Of a DNA stretch of 64,000 nucleotides, positions 21,211 through 30,619 are shown one piece after another (the stretch's first letter is position 1; each line of letters opens with the position of its first letter). Position numbers and translations under genes: made by a program. The notes beneath the pieces were generated by a model. That model made no database searches. It had not been told where the DNA came from and saw only the letters and a list, made by a program, of their open reading frames with translations. The stretch lies in contig JAUHYL010000003.1 of assembly GCA_030426545.1 (NCBI GenBank), positions 1 to 64,000 on the forward strand. The letters are read 5' to 3'. The DNA comes from Gammaproteobacteria bacterium. Lineage in GTDB: Bacteria > Pseudomonadota > Gammaproteobacteria > Pseudomonadales > Halieaceae.

Positions 21211-21747
21211 ATGCCCTGGCGCAACGCACGTATTCTGTTCCTGCTCGGCGCAATCGCCCTGCTCTGTGCCTGCGGTTTTCAACTGCGCGGCGCCGATAAC
21301 AGCAGTACCCTGCTGCCCACCGAGTGGCGCAGCATGCATCTGGTCACAGGAAATCCCAACAGCGAGTTCGCCCGGGTACTGGTGACACAGTTTGAAGTCA
21401 ACAATGTGCAATGGTCGGAGCGCGAATCGGCCAATTACATTCTGCTGCTGGGGCCGGAGGAATTTCGCCAGCGCAATCTCTCGCTCAACTCCGAGGCACG
21501 CGCCGCCGAATTTGAGCTGACCATGCGCGCCCGGTTCACCGTGCAACACGCCGATCGCAGCGTGGCCATGGAAGAGACCATCGCCTCGGTGGTGAATCAA
21601 ATGGAAAACGATCCGCGCAATGTGGTGGGCAAGTCTGAAGAAATTCGCCTGTTGCGGCAGGAGATGCGCCGGGAACTGGCGCAGCAGATCTTGCGCCGCA
21701 TCGGTTTCTTTGCCGCCAGCCTGCAAGCCAACAGCGAGTCCACCTGA
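21211..21747 (+). CDS. lptE: LPS-assembly lipoprotein LptE
   Basis: A 178-aa outer-membrane lipoprotein that plugs the LptD barrel for LPS export. A signal peptide ends in a lipobox (LLCAC, lipidated Cys near residue 21), directly followed by GFQLRG, the family hallmark. Gene order leuS-lptE-holA is conserved in gammaproteobacteria. Confidence 0.95.
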   Translation: MPWRNARILFLLGAIALLCACGFQLRGADNSSTLLPTEWRSMHLVTGNPNSEFARVLVTQFEVNNVQWSERESANYILLLGPEEFRQRNLSLNSEARAAEFELTMRARFTVQHADRSVAMEETIASVVNQMENDPRNVVGKSEEIRLLRQEMRRELAQQILRRIGFFAASLQANSEST

Positions 21748-21752
21748 GCGGA

Positions 21753-22760
21753 ATGCAACTGCGGCCCGAACAACTCGGCAACCAGCTCGAAAAACAACTA
21801 CTGCCTGTCTACCTCGTCAGCGGAGATGAAACACTGCTGATACAGGAGTGTTGCGACCTTATCCGCGCCAGGGCGCGGCAGGCGGGGTGCAGTGAACGCC
21901 AGCTTGTTCACATCGGCAACAAAAAATCCGACTGGGACGCACTGCTGCACGGTGCCAGCGAGATGTCGCTGTTCGCCGAACGCAAACTCATCGAGTTGCG
22001 CATCCCCAGCGGCAAACCCGGCGCAGATGGCAGCAAGGCGCTGGCCGCCTACCTCGATATGGCAAGTGGTGATGACGTGCTGCTGGTCGTTGCCGGCAAA
22101 ATCGACAAGCAATCGCAGAACAGTAAATGGTACAAGGCGCTGGACAAGGCGGGGGCAACCGTCCAGGTGTGGCCGATTAAAAGCAGTGAGCTACCGCGCT
22201 GGATGCAGCAACGCCTGCACGCGGCGGGGCTGCAGATCGACACCGATGCGCTGCAACTCCTGTGCGAACGGGTAGAGGGCAACCTGCTGGCCGCCGTGCA
22301 GGAGATTGAAAAACTGAAGCTGCTGGCCACCGACAATCACATCAGCGTTGACACGGTAACTGCCGCTGTCGCCGACAACGCCCGCTACAACGTGTTCGGC
22401 CTTGCCGACAGCGCCCTCAGCGGCGACGCCAGCGCCAGCCTGCGCATGCTGCACGGCCTGCGCGGCGAGGGCACGGAACCCACCGTCGCCCTGTGGGCCC
22501 TGGCCCGCGAGATCCGCACCCTGTACGACGCACGCACCGACTGCGACAAGGGCAGCAGCCCGCAACAGGCGCTGGGCGCACGCAGGGTCTGGAAAAGCCG
22601 CATGGCGGTGATGCAGTCCGCCCTCTCCCGCCACAGCAGTGACTCGCTCGCCGACCTCATCCAGCAGGCGGCCCTCACCGACGGCAGCATCAAGGGCTAC
22701 GCTGACGGCAACCCCTGGGATCGACTGGAGCGTCTTGTTACGTCCCTTTGTCGGGTTTAG
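21753..22760 (+). CDS. holA: DNA polymerase III subunit delta
   Basis: A 335-aa clamp-loader subunit that opens the beta clamp. The N-terminus QLRPEQLGNQLEKQLLPVYLVSGDETLLIQE is typical of HolA, and the segment ASEMSLFAERKLIELR corresponds to the clamp-opening region. It starts at ATG 21753, 5 nt after the lptE stop. Confidence 0.94.
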   Translation: MQLRPEQLGNQLEKQLLPVYLVSGDETLLIQECCDLIRARARQAGCSERQLVHIGNKKSDWDALLHGASEMSLFAERKLIELRIPSGKPGADGSKALAAYLDMASGDDVLLVVAGKIDKQSQNSKWYKALDKAGATVQVWPIKSSELPRWMQQRLHAAGLQIDTDALQLLCERVEGNLLAAVQEIEKLKLLATDNHISVDTVTAAVADNARYNVFGLADSALSGDASASLRMLHGLRGEGTEPTVALWALAREIRTLYDARTDCDKGSSPQQALGARRVWKSRMAVMQSALSRHSSDSLADLIQQAALTDGSIKGYADGNPWDRLERLVTSLCRV

Positions 22761-22942
22761 TTTTTTCGCCTGGCGCGTTTGGTGCTTTTTCCAGTCTGTT
22801 CGGCGCTAGCCGCCAGGACGGCTGACACACTCACCCTGGTACCCCCAAACCCACTGGCTGTGTGATTTTGCCTGCCTGTGCGGGACAACTGCGGAATCGG
22901 TTTGCTGTGAGCGCCGATTCAGCAAACTGATACGGCTTGAGC

Positions 22943-22977
22943 TTGCCTTCAAATACCGGTACTGTATATTTGTACAG
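22943..22977 (+). promoter_or_regulatory. LexA-controlled promoter of imuA (SOS box)
   Basis: The perfect LexA box CTGTATATTTGTACAG (22962-22977) overlaps the -10 TATATT (22965-22970). A -35 TTGCCT (22943-22948) sits at 16-nt spacing. LexA binding would block RNA polymerase. The imuA ATG is 108 bp downstream. This lies in the 324-bp gap after holA, which otherwise shows only the hairpin described separately. Confidence 0.9.
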
Positions 22978-22981
22978 TACA

Positions 22982-23001
22982 TTGGGAAACTGCCCTCCCA
23001 A
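22982..23001 (+). promoter_or_regulatory. Leader hairpin of imuA
   Basis: Perfect 6-bp stem TTGGGA/TCCCAA with an 8-nt loop AACTGCCC, located just after the LexA box in the 5' leader. No U-run follows, so it is not an ordinary terminator. The imuB leader carries a near-identical hairpin (loop CTCTGCCC). Confidence 0.5.
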
Positions 23002-23084
23002 AGAAAAACCAGCGTAAAGAGTAAAACCGCATAAAACCGGCGGACAACTTTCGATGCATCGGGGGCAGTTAGAAGAGGCAAGCT

Positions 23085-23819
23085 ATGAACGACATGCTCC
23101 AGCAGGTTATCAACCGCCGCGATACCTGGCGCGGCCATCACCGCTACTTTGACGCCCAGGGAGCCCCGGCCAACAGTGAATGGCCCGGCAACAGCGGGCT
23201 GGCCACCGGCTATCACACACTGGATGAAGCCCTGCAGCAAGGTGGCTGGCCACTGGACGGCACGGTCGAACTGCTCAGCGATGGCTGCGGGCTGGGGGCC
23301 ATGGGGCTGTTCCTGCCCGCCATGGAACGCCTGAGCGAACAGCAGCGCTGGCAGGTGTTTATCGCCCCACCCTATATCCCCTACGCGCCGCTACTGGCCG
23401 CCCGGGGCATAGACACCGGGCAGATACTGCTGGTGCACCCGCAAAACAGGCAGGATTTGCTGTGGGCCACTGAACAGGCCCTGCGCAGCACCACCTGTAG
23501 CGCCGTATTCAGCTGGCTGGGCGCGCAGGAGTACCGCTACAGCGAGTTGCGCAAGCTGCAACTGGCCGCGGCCAGTGGCGACACCCTGGCGGTGCTGTTT
23601 CGCCCGGTAGAAGCCGGCCTCAACCACGCGCCTGCCAGCCTGCGTCTGCAGATGCGCGCCTATCGCAAGGTACATATCCTGAAACAGCGCGGCGGCAATC
23701 AGGGCATGGACGTGGAATTGCCCGCGGCGGGAGACGTGCCGGAACAGCCGCAACTGTGGGAACTGCCGGTATGGAACGACAACACACAGCCCGGGGCGCT
23801 GGGGGCGCCGCCTGCCTGA
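23085..23819 (+). CDS. imuA: ImuA, RecA-like translesion mutagenesis protein
   Basis: A 244-aa member of the ImuA/SulA-like family, a RecA-fold protein without a proper Walker A that supports ImuB-DnaE2 translesion synthesis. Visible landmarks are the LATGYHTLDEAL-QGGWPLDGTVELL segment, corresponding to the RecA/ImuA beta-strand start, then GLGAMGLFLPAMERL and RWQVFIAPPYIPYAPLLAARGID. It sits directly behind a LexA box but is not followed by imuB, which is 7 kb away. Confidence 0.88.
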   Translation: MNDMLQQVINRRDTWRGHHRYFDAQGAPANSEWPGNSGLATGYHTLDEALQQGGWPLDGTVELLSDGCGLGAMGLFLPAMERLSEQQRWQVFIAPPYIPYAPLLAARGIDTGQILLVHPQNRQDLLWATEQALRSTTCSAVFSWLGAQEYRYSELRKLQLAAASGDTLAVLFRPVEAGLNHAPASLRLQMRAYRKVHILKQRGGNQGMDVELPAAGDVPEQPQLWELPVWNDNTQPGALGAPPA

Positions 23820-23892
23820 GCGCGCGGGGCGGGGAAAAGGTCGATATACTTCCAGTGTTAACCCTACTCAGCAAGCCACTAAGGAAGGAATC

Positions 23893-24327
23893 ATGCAGGA
23901 TTTTCCACATCACTACCGGGTCAACGCGCACAGCGGCCCGACAGAAAACGTCATCATCCACGCAGACGACATGCCGGAGCTGGTATCGGCCCCGCCGCGG
24001 GAATTTGGCGGGCCAGGCAACCAGTGGTCACCGGAGCATTTGCTCACAGCCGCCGTGGCAGACTGCTTTATACTGACATTTCGCGCGGTCGCCCAGGCTT
24101 CGAAACTGGACTGGAGCAAGCTGGAGGTATCCGCCGAGGGCACGCTGGATCGCGTAGAACGGACGATGCAATTTACCGGCTTTGCAGTCTCTGCAAAACT
24201 CACGGTAGCCGCGGGCACGGATCCGGCCAAGGCAGAGAAAGTGTTGCAAAAATCGGAGGAAAACTGCCTGATCACCAATTCGCTGCAGGCAGAGGTGCAC
24301 CTCAACACAGAAGTCATCACAGGTTGA
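23893..24327 (+). CDS. OsmC/Ohr family protein
   Basis: A 144-aa OsmC-fold peroxidase-like protein. GNQWSPEHLLTAAVADCFILTF holds the first conserved Cys and SEENCLITNSL the second, as in organic-hydroperoxide reductases. It starts at ATG 23893 behind AAGGAAGG and is followed 3 nt later by a GFA-family gene, then a macrodomain gene, forming a three-gene unit. Confidence 0.88.
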   Translation: MQDFPHHYRVNAHSGPTENVIIHADDMPELVSAPPREFGGPGNQWSPEHLLTAAVADCFILTFRAVAQASKLDWSKLEVSAEGTLDRVERTMQFTGFAVSAKLTVAAGTDPAKAEKVLQKSEENCLITNSLQAEVHLNTEVITG

Positions 24328-24330
24328 CGC

Positions 24331-24801
24331 ATGCTAAACATCCCGGCAACAGGTAGCTGCCAGTGCGGCGCGGTAACCTACACCCTGAGCGCAGAGCCGC
24401 TGTTCACCTACGCCTGCCACTGCCACACCTGCCAGAAACGCACCGGCAGCGCCTGCGCAGTGGCCCTGGTGGTCGCGTTGGATACACTGGCCATAGAGGG
24501 CGAGTTGACGGCCTGGTCGCGCGTTTCCGATAAGGGCGAAACGAATACACGCTACAACTGCGCCGCCTGCGGCAACACTGTCCACGGCGTGGGTGAAGCC
24601 AACCCGGCGCTGACCAAGCTGCAGTCCGGGACACTGGACGACCCGCGCGCAGTAGAACCTGAAGTACACATGTGGACGCGCAGCAGGCAGGCCTGGCTGA
24701 AGCTGCCCGATGACATACCGCAATACACAACACAACCGGATGATCCGCTACAACTGCTGCAGGCGGCGATGGACTACCGCGCAAGCAGGGACGGCGCATA
24801 G
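24331..24801 (+). CDS. GFA (CENP-V) family zinc protein, copy 1
   Basis: A 156-aa protein of the glutathione-dependent formaldehyde-activating/CENP-V fold. Zinc cysteines are seen in GSCQCGAVTY, CHCHTCQKRTGS and CAACGNTV. Whether such proteins really act on formaldehyde is uncertain for the wider family. It starts 3 nt after osmC and ends 3 nt before the macrodomain gene. Confidence 0.85.
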   Translation: MLNIPATGSCQCGAVTYTLSAEPLFTYACHCHTCQKRTGSACAVALVVALDTLAIEGELTAWSRVSDKGETNTRYNCAACGNTVHGVGEANPALTKLQSGTLDDPRAVEPEVHMWTRSRQAWLKLPDDIPQYTTQPDDPLQLLQAAMDYRASRDGA

Positions 24802-24804
24802 TCC

Positions 24805-25329
24805 ATGGACAATGTCAGCCTCAGGCAAGGGGATATCACCCGTGCTGAAGTGGATGCCATCATCAATGCCGCAAATCCCCAGATGCTGGGCGGGGGCGGT
24901 GTGGATGGCGCCATTCACCAGGCGGCCGGGCCGGCGCTGCTAACCGCGTGCCGCGAAGTGCCTGCCATTGACGGTGTGCGCTGCCCGATCGGTGAAGCCC
25001 GCATCACAGCGGCGGGAAAGCTGAAGGCCGACTACGTGATTCACACGGTAGGCCCGCGCTACGGCATCGACCCACAGCCGCAGGAATTACTCGCCTGCGC
25101 ATACCGCAACAGTTTTCAACTCGCCCTTGAAAACCACTGCACCAGCGTTGCCGTACCTGCCGTGTCCTGTGGCGTTTACGGCTACCCGTTACAGGAAGCG
25201 GCAGACATCGCAGTGGACGTCAGCTGCGCACCGCACTTCGGCGCACTGAACATCTGCTTCTACCTGTTCAGTGACGAGCTGTTTCAGATATTCCATGCAG
25301 CGCTGCAAAGAAGGACAGGGATGAACTAA
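24805..25329 (+). CDS. Macrodomain protein (O-acetyl-ADP-ribose deacetylase-like)
   Basis: A 174-aa macrodomain that binds ADP-ribose. [19 protein letters not shown] is the ligand-binding and catalytic loop (Asn-Ala-Ala-Asn and [10 protein letters not shown]) as in YmdB, which deacetylates O-acetyl-ADP-ribose or removes ADP-ribose from proteins. [12 protein letters not shown] is the second loop. Last gene of the osmC-GFA-macro unit. Confidence 0.92.
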   Translation: MDNVSLRQGDITRAEVDAIINAANPQMLGGGGVDGAIHQAAGPALLTACREVPAIDGVRCPIGEARITAAGKLKADYVIHTVGPRYGIDPQPQELLACAYRNSFQLALENHCTSVAVPAVSCGVYGYPLQEAADIAVDVSCAPHFGALNICFYLFSDELFQIFHAALQRRTGMN

Positions 25330-25377
25330 CGTTCTTATTGCCCTTTAAAAAACCACCCGACCATTTGCGTTATCACG

Positions 25378-25947
25378 CTAGGTATTCTTCGCAGTATTCT
25401 GCCCCGCAAGCCATACAGTGCGCGGTAAACGATAAAGGCAGTGCTCGCACAGGCGACTGTCACGGCCTACTGCCGGATGCAAGAAGTTCTCCCCGCTATC
25501 AATCATCCCGGTCTTTTCCATCACCCGGCGCGAGGCAAGGTTGATCACGCTGGTAAACGAGACGATCTCTTCAAGCCCCAGTTGCTCAAAGCCAGCGCCA
25601 AGCGCTGCGCGCGCCGCTTCCGTGGCATAACCCCGCCCCCAGTGGGCCCTCGCCAATCGCCAGCCAATTTCCGTACAGGGATTGAAAGGCAAATCGTAGT
25701 TGGGTACTTCCAGGCCAACGAAGCCGACAAACTCGGTACTGCGCTTCAGCGCCACCGCCCACAGGCCCCAGCCTCGTTCGGCAAGGCGCGACTCACAGTG
25801 GTCGGCAAATGCGTCACTCGCTTTGGCATCCAGCGTCGAGGGGAAGTAGCGCATGACGTCAGGGTCGGCATTTAGCGCCGCAAACGGCGCGCGATCCTCG
25901 GGGCGCCACTGCCTCAGCAGCAAGCGCGGGGTGTCCAGTTCAAGCAT
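25378..25947 (-). CDS. GNAT acetyltransferase (RimJ/RimL type)
   Basis: A 189-aa N-acetyltransferase. It opens LDTPRLLLRQWRPEDRAPF, as in RimJ/RimL-like enzymes, and has the acetyl-CoA loop ARAHWGRGYATEAARA and a C-terminal NLASRRVMEKTGM. Substrate is unknown (ribosomal protein or small amine). It is convergent with the macrodomain gene and heads no operon. Confidence 0.88.
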   Translation of the reverse strand: MLELDTPRLLLRQWRPEDRAPFAALNADPDVMRYFPSTLDAKASDAFADHCESRLAERGWGLWAVALKRSTEFVGFVGLEVPNYDLPFNPCTEIGWRLARAHWGRGYATEAARAALGAGFEQLGLEEIVSFTSVINLASRRVMEKTGMIDSGENFLHPAVGRDSRLCEHCLYRLPRTVWLAGQNTAKNT

Positions 25948-26060
25948 AAGTCAGCGCTCCAGCAGAATGCCTGCCACCGCCATAGCAGGTTGCCCCCGAA
26001 AACGTTATTGCTGTTTGCAATTCACTGCCACAGGCACCGGCCCGTGAAAACCGTTTCGTC

Positions 26061-26465
26061 CTATTGAAGTTTGGCGCCGGGGCGAACGATGAACCAACTT
26101 GCCGCCACCAGAACGCCGAACAAAGTATAACAAAGGACAAACACCCACTCCGGCGCGGAGTAGTAGAGAATGGATTGCAACCAATGCTGTATGAATGAGC
26201 CGGCGTAAGTTTCGGCTCCCGCTCTCGCTCGCAGCGCCATCTCCCAGGTAGTGAGCGGACAAACAACGCCCGCCCATGCCTGTGCCACCACCACGGCAAT
26301 AGCAGCCAGGTGCAGCAGGCGAAACCAGCGGTTTCTCACCCAACGCCAGCGCATGAAGTAGCCCGCGTAGATCATGGCAAGGCCCATCACAACGAATACA
26401 ACAAACAGGAAGTGCGCTACGAGAATGGCGTCAGCGAGAAGAAGGTAGAGAGCGCTTTCTGTCAT
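26061..26465 (-). CDS. DUF2784 membrane protein
   Basis: A 134-aa inner-membrane protein with about four helices. The N-terminal LLADAILVAHFLFVVFVV, the central RNRWFRLLHLAAI and the CPLTTWE segment are the conserved parts of DUF2784. Function is unknown. It lies 36 nt downstream of dgkA on the same strand. Confidence 0.85.
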   Translation of the reverse strand: MTESALYLLLADAILVAHFLFVVFVVMGLAMIYAGYFMRWRWVRNRWFRLLHLAAIAVVVAQAWAGVVCPLTTWEMALRARAGAETYAGSFIQHWLQSILYYSAPEWVFVLCYTLFGVLVAASWFIVRPGAKLQ

Positions 26466-26501
26466 CGTGTTGAGTGAAACTGCGCCGCCGCAATCGACAA
26501 G

Positions 26502-26885
26502 TTAAAAAAGAGCCAGCAGACGCGGCAGGAATATCACCAGCCCAATGGCTACCGCACCCAGCGCAGCCAGTAGCACAGCCCCTGCCGCGATATCCTTCGA
26601 CTTTTCCACCAACGGATGAAACTCAGGCGAGGCCACGTCACACAGGTATTCAAACGCGGTGTTGAGCGCCTCGGCCACCCAGACCACCGTGATGGCCATG
26701 ATCAACGCCAGCCATTCGTAAACACTGATCTGAAAAATCGCGCCCGCGGCGATGACACCAACGGTGGCAAAGGCATGAATCCAGGCATTGTGTTGATCAC
26801 GCAGCATCCCGCGAATGCCACGCAACGCGAACGACACACTGCGTATGCGCCCGGAAAAAGAGAATGTGTCAGTGTGTTCACGCAT
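26502..26885 (-). CDS. dgkA: Diacylglycerol kinase family protein (DgkA/undecaprenol kinase-like)
   Basis: A 127-aa trimeric-type membrane kinase with three helices. It contains the catalytic motif EALNTAFEYLCD and KSKDIAAGAVLL, and an N-terminal amphipathic stretch. It phosphorylates diacylglycerol or undecaprenol with ATP. The sequence looks closer to the undecaprenol-kinase branch than to E. coli DgkA, but this is judged by eye. Confidence 0.88.
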   Translation of the reverse strand: MREHTDTFSFSGRIRSVSFALRGIRGMLRDQHNAWIHAFATVGVIAAGAIFQISVYEWLALIMAITVVWVAEALNTAFEYLCDVASPEFHPLVEKSKDIAAGAVLLAALGAVAIGLVIFLPRLLALF

Positions 26886-26961
26886 GCGCGTTCATCGTGC
26901 GATCAAGCTGCAAGCTTCAGGCGGATGACTGCACGCGCGCACTGGCGCAGTCCTTATGCGC

Positions 26962-27300
26962 TCAGTCATGCTGCAAGTCCGCGTCAGCAATGCCGAATTC
27001 GGCACGAATGAAGGGCTTCACATCACCAGGGCCGGTGACTTCAAGCTCACTTGCCGCACCGTCACCTCGACGTTTCAAACTGAAAAAAGGACAGCAAAGC
27101 TGTTCCAGCTCACAGAACTCGGCAAGGGACTCGTCCACGTTTCCATCAAACCTGGCGCGATAGCCGTCAGCGAGCTCCACGAACCTGGCGACCCGTGGCC
27201 TCAACTGCAGCGCCAGTTCCCGATGGCGCTGGCGCTGCGCTGACGTCAATGCCGATAGATCGCAGAACAGTGTTACCTCGGTGTCATCAGGCGGCTGCAT
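26962..27300 (-). CDS. Hypothetical protein with ELEQLCCPFF motif
   Basis: A 112-aa soluble protein not assigned to a named family. The striking element is a vicinal Cys-Cys in LAEFCELEQLCCPFFS near the centre, plus a third Cys shortly before. Similar E-x-x-CCPFL stretches occur in small proteins of unknown role that I recall near metal-related genes, which is only a hint. I chose the ATG at 27300 (GGAG 9 nt upstream) over GTG 27315. Confidence 0.6.
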   Translation of the reverse strand: MQPPDDTEVTLFCDLSALTSAQRQRHRELALQLRPRVARFVELADGYRARFDGNVDESLAEFCELEQLCCPFFSLKRRGDGAASELEVTGPGDVKPFIRAEFGIADADLQHD

Positions 27301-27440
27301 TCGTTGTTTCTCCACGCAGAAGGCTGCTCAGGGGAGCGTAACACTGGGGGATGTAGATGTTAACGCAGGATCAAGGGGCGCTCTGTACATTCTCACCGTT
27401 TGCACCATAATCAAATGATTCTTCTAATAACAACGAGTAA

Positions 27441-29843
27441 ATGGCCATGACAATCGTCAGAACGGCAATTGCTTCGCTCGCCATCACCACATCATTCACC
27501 TCCACGGCCACTTTCGGCCAGGGCCTGGTATTGGAGGAGGTCATAGTAACGGCGCAGAAACGCGCGCAAAACCTTCAGGACGTTCCGATCGCGGTGGCCG
27601 CAGTCAGTGGCAAAAAGATCAATGATATTGGCATCACAGATTTGCAGGAAGTCACGCTGTATACACCGAATGTCAATATCAACTCGGGCGCGGCTCAACC
27701 CAACCTGTTCGTTCGCGGTGTGGGTTCGGGAACCAACGCCGGTTTCGAGCAATCGGTGGGCTTGTACATTGACGGCGTCTACTCAGGGCGTGGACAGTTG
27801 GCCGGTGTACCCCTGACCATGGATCTCGACCGTGTCGAAATCCTGAAGGGCCCGCAGGGCATCCTGTTTGGCAAGAACACCGTCGCCGGGGCGATCAATA
27901 TCACCAGCGCACAACCTACCGACGAGTTCATGGCTTCCATCGATGTGCTGTATGAACCCGACCACGGCGAGGAGATTGTCACACTGGTAGTTAACGGCCC
28001 ACTCTCGGATAACCTCACCGGGCGGGCTGCAGTCAGACGCTTTGCCATGGATGGTTGGTGGAAGAATGAATTCACCGGCGACGAGGGGCCTGAACAGGAG
28101 AACTGGTACGGGCGTGGCGCGTTGCGCTGGCAGGCCGACAGGCTCGACGTGACCGCCAAGTACGAATACGGCGACTTCGACCGGCAGAATGGGCCTCAGG
28201 TGGTCTACCAGTCGGACCAGCCCACGAATTTCCTCGGGGAAGACGTTTTTCCAATCCTGAGTGATCGCAATCGCGGCTATGTTGATCAGGGGTCCGGCGA
28301 CGTCACCGAAACCAATGTGTTTGCCTTGACGGTCAACTGGGAGGCGGAATTTGCCACGCTTACCTCCATTTCCGCCTACTCGGCCTACGATACGTTTCGC
28401 GAGCAGGACTCTGATTACAGTGCAACAACGGCCCTGAACAGGGAACTGGATGAAGAGTTTGAGCAGGTCAGCCAGGAACTGCGCCTGGTCTCCCCCGGTG
28501 GCGAAATGATCGACTGGATCGTCGGCGCCTACTACCAGGAGTCCGAGCTCGATATCAGTCGATTGAATGTAGGCCTGGATTTCGCACTACTGGGGCCCCT
28601 GTCTGTCCCCCCGCTGGTGAACACACTGCCGCCGGAACCCAACTGGTTCAACCAGGACGCCGACAGTTGGGCCGTGTTCGCGCAGGCAACCTGGAACCTG
28701 TCTGACAGCGTGCGCACCACGTGGGGTATTCGTTACAACGAGGAAGAAAAGACGTTATTGAAGGGCAGCGTGGCAGACGGGCTGGGCGCGCGCGCGGGCA
28801 CAACCGCCGGCATCGCAGACACCATCGTGCTGGCCAACCCGGCGAACGGTGGTCTCATTTCCGATGTTCGCAGCCACCAGTTTCCCTCGACCCTGCGCAA
28901 GGAAGACAAAGTCACCTGGTCGGGCAATATTCAGTGGGATTTCAACGAAGATTCCATGGTGTATGCCTCTGTCAGTACCGGGTTCAAGGGCGGAGGCTTT
29001 GACGAAACCTACAGCGGCGCGGATGGCACGATTCGCACGGGCGATGTTTTCACCGGTGAACCTGATGGTGGCGTTATTCTGACGGGTATCACCGTCGATG
29101 ACCTGGCCTACGACGATGAGACCGTGCTGGCCTACGAAATCGGCGCCAAGACAACCCTCGCAGATGGCGCAGCCACGCTCAATCTGGCCCTGTTTCTTAT
29201 GGAATACGATAATCTGCAGGTCAGCTCTCTGGTGGGCGACGTCTTTACCGTCGGCAACGCCGGTAAGGCAACCAGCCAGGGCGTAGAGCTTGACGGCCGC
29301 TGGCGCCTGACGGAACAACTCACCGTGGGTGCCGCGGTGGCCTATCTGGACGCCACCTACGATGAGTTTGAGGGCGCCACCTGCACCGTTCCACAGTCGA
29401 GCGATCCAACCAACAATCCGGGGTGCCTGCGTGAGGATGGCAGCAATATCGCTGCCGGAGAATCGGGGGGACAAGACCTGCAGGGGGAGACCTTGTTGTT
29501 TGCGCCCGAGTGGAGCGCAAATTTCAATCTCGAGTACCTACAACCGCTGAGTGAGAGCCTCGCGATGCGGACCAACTTCGACATCAATTATCGCGACGAA
29601 TTTTACTCCGCGCTCGACCTGGACCCGAATACGCTGCACGAATCAACCACCCAGCTGAATCTGCGAGTCGGCATAGGCAGCATCGACGGCACCTGGTCAG
29701 TCGCCATCGTGGCGAAAAATTTGACCGACGAGGAAACCATGGTCTGGCGCAACGACGTGGCGCTCACGAACAGCAATAGCTACTTCGGCGTACCTGAGCG
29801 CCCGCGTTCAATCGCCATACAGGGGCGTTACAGTTTCTTTTGA
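27441..29843 (+). CDS. TonB-dependent outer-membrane receptor 1
   Basis: An 800-aa receptor. A signal peptide (about residues 1-26) is followed by a TonB box-like region, EEVIVTAQKR, and the plug domain (QDVPIAVAAVSG, FVRGVGSGTNAGFEQSVGLYIDGVY, RVEILKGPQGILFGKNTVAGAINI). A long beta-barrel then runs to the terminal aromatic GRYSFF. This TBDR subtype is common in marine gammaproteobacteria and sphingomonads; the ligand is not predictable from sequence. The 125 bp upstream contain AATCA-AA-TGATT but no convincing Fur box. It stands alone. Confidence 0.9.
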   Translation: MAMTIVRTAIASLAITTSFTSTATFGQGLVLEEVIVTAQKRAQNLQDVPIAVAAVSGKKINDIGITDLQEVTLYTPNVNINSGAAQPNLFVRGVGSGTNAGFEQSVGLYIDGVYSGRGQLAGVPLTMDLDRVEILKGPQGILFGKNTVAGAINITSAQPTDEFMASIDVLYEPDHGEEIVTLVVNGPLSDNLTGRAAVRRFAMDGWWKNEFTGDEGPEQENWYGRGALRWQADRLDVTAKYEYGDFDRQNGPQVVYQSDQPTNFLGEDVFPILSDRNRGYVDQGSGDVTETNVFALTVNWEAEFATLTSISAYSAYDTFREQDSDYSATTALNRELDEEFEQVSQELRLVSPGGEMIDWIVGAYYQESELDISRLNVGLDFALLGPLSVPPLVNTLPPEPNWFNQDADSWAVFAQATWNLSDSVRTTWGIRYNEEEKTLLKGSVADGLGARAGTTAGIADTIVLANPANGGLISDVRSHQFPSTLRKEDKVTWSGNIQWDFNEDSMVYASVSTGFKGGGFDETYSGADGTIRTGDVFTGEPDGGVILTGITVDDLAYDDETVLAYEIGAKTTLADGAATLNLALFLMEYDNLQVSSLVGDVFTVGNAGKATSQGVELDGRWRLTEQLTVGAAVAYLDATYDEFEGATCTVPQSSDPTNNPGCLREDGSNIAAGESGGQDLQGETLLFAPEWSANFNLEYLQPLSESLAMRTNFDINYRDEFYSALDLDPNTLHESTTQLNLRVGIGSIDGTWSVAIVAKNLTDEETMVWRNDVALTNSNSYFGVPERPRSIAIQGRYSFF

Positions 29844-29907
29844 GGTAGCTGCCCCGGTCTCTCAACAGCAGCGACGCGGTTGACCTGTAGTCCGTTCGAC
29901 TGATCCG

Positions 29908-30105
29908 TCAGATAGATTCGTTCTCGTCATGAGCGGAAACGATCAGATGGCCTTCGACATCCAACAGCACCTGGAGCGTTATGGGCCTGCAACACACCTG
30001 GCAGTCTTCTATGTACTGCTCCCCCGCCTCCTCCTGATCGATCAGTATCTCGATGGATTCACCACAGTACGGACAACTAACTTTCTGCTCGACCAGAGAC
30101 CTCAT
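29908..30105 (-). CDS. CPXCG-motif cysteine-rich protein
   Basis: A 65-aa zinc-ribbon-like protein. VSCPYCGESIEILID followed by ECQVCCRP-type spacing (IEDCQVCCRPI) defines the CPXCG family. Function is unknown. The open frame extends to TTG 30129, but ATG 30105 (MRSLVEQK) fits family length. Confidence 0.85.
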   Translation of the reverse strand: MRSLVEQKVSCPYCGESIEILIDQEEAGEQYIEDCQVCCRPITLQVLLDVEGHLIVSAHDENESI

Positions 30106-30238
30106 GGCTTCATGCTCGAACTGGCGCAAAAATCATCTTCAGCAGCGCTGACTGACATATCTGCACAGCGCGACAACTGCGCAACCGCAGTGCATTGCGC
30201 ACCCAGTGCCGGCAGTATCTGCTCAAGGAGAGTTTTCT

Positions 30239-30619
30239 TCATTCACCCAACCCTGGCTGATGGAGGCCAAACATGTTGCCCTCGGTATCAATTGCCAGAG
30301 AGATATACCCGTACTCGCCAATCGATTCTTTTGGCCTCTGTATGCGTCCGCCATTGGGCACTACACGCGATTCTTCTACCGCGCAATCCTGACAGCTGAA
30401 ATAGATCAGAGTGCTGTTGCCCCCCGGCGGGAAACCCGGCATTTTCACCAGAGCACCCGAAGCCCCATACGCGGCAAGGCTCTGGGGGAACGCCCACATC
30501 TCCAGGTTCGGATTGTTCAGTCGTTTCAGACGACATTCGAAAACGGCTTCATAGAAGTTTCTGGCGCGATCAATATCACCGACATAGATTTCAAACCAGC
30601 TTGCGGGGTTGTTACTCAT
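30239..30619 (-). CDS. VOC-family (glyoxalase-like) protein
   Basis: A 126-aa vicinal-oxygen-chelate domain. FEIYVGDIDRARNFYEAVF is the characteristic first beta-alpha unit, and a second half repeats the fold, ending in SLAIDTEGNMFGLHQP. Possible metalloenzyme or binding protein; substrate unknown. Transcribed away from imuB. Confidence 0.85.
   Translation of the reverse strand: MSNNPASWFEIYVGDIDRARNFYEAVFECRLKRLNNPNLEMWAFPQSLAAYGASGALVKMPGFPPGGNSTLIYFSCQDCAVEESRVVPNGGRIQRPKESIGEYGYISLAIDTEGNMFGLHQPGLGE

Noticed and set aside
27400-27440. Fur box upstream of the first TonB receptor
   Set aside because: Only AATCA-AA-TGATT is symmetrical; too few matches to the 19-bp Fur consensus.
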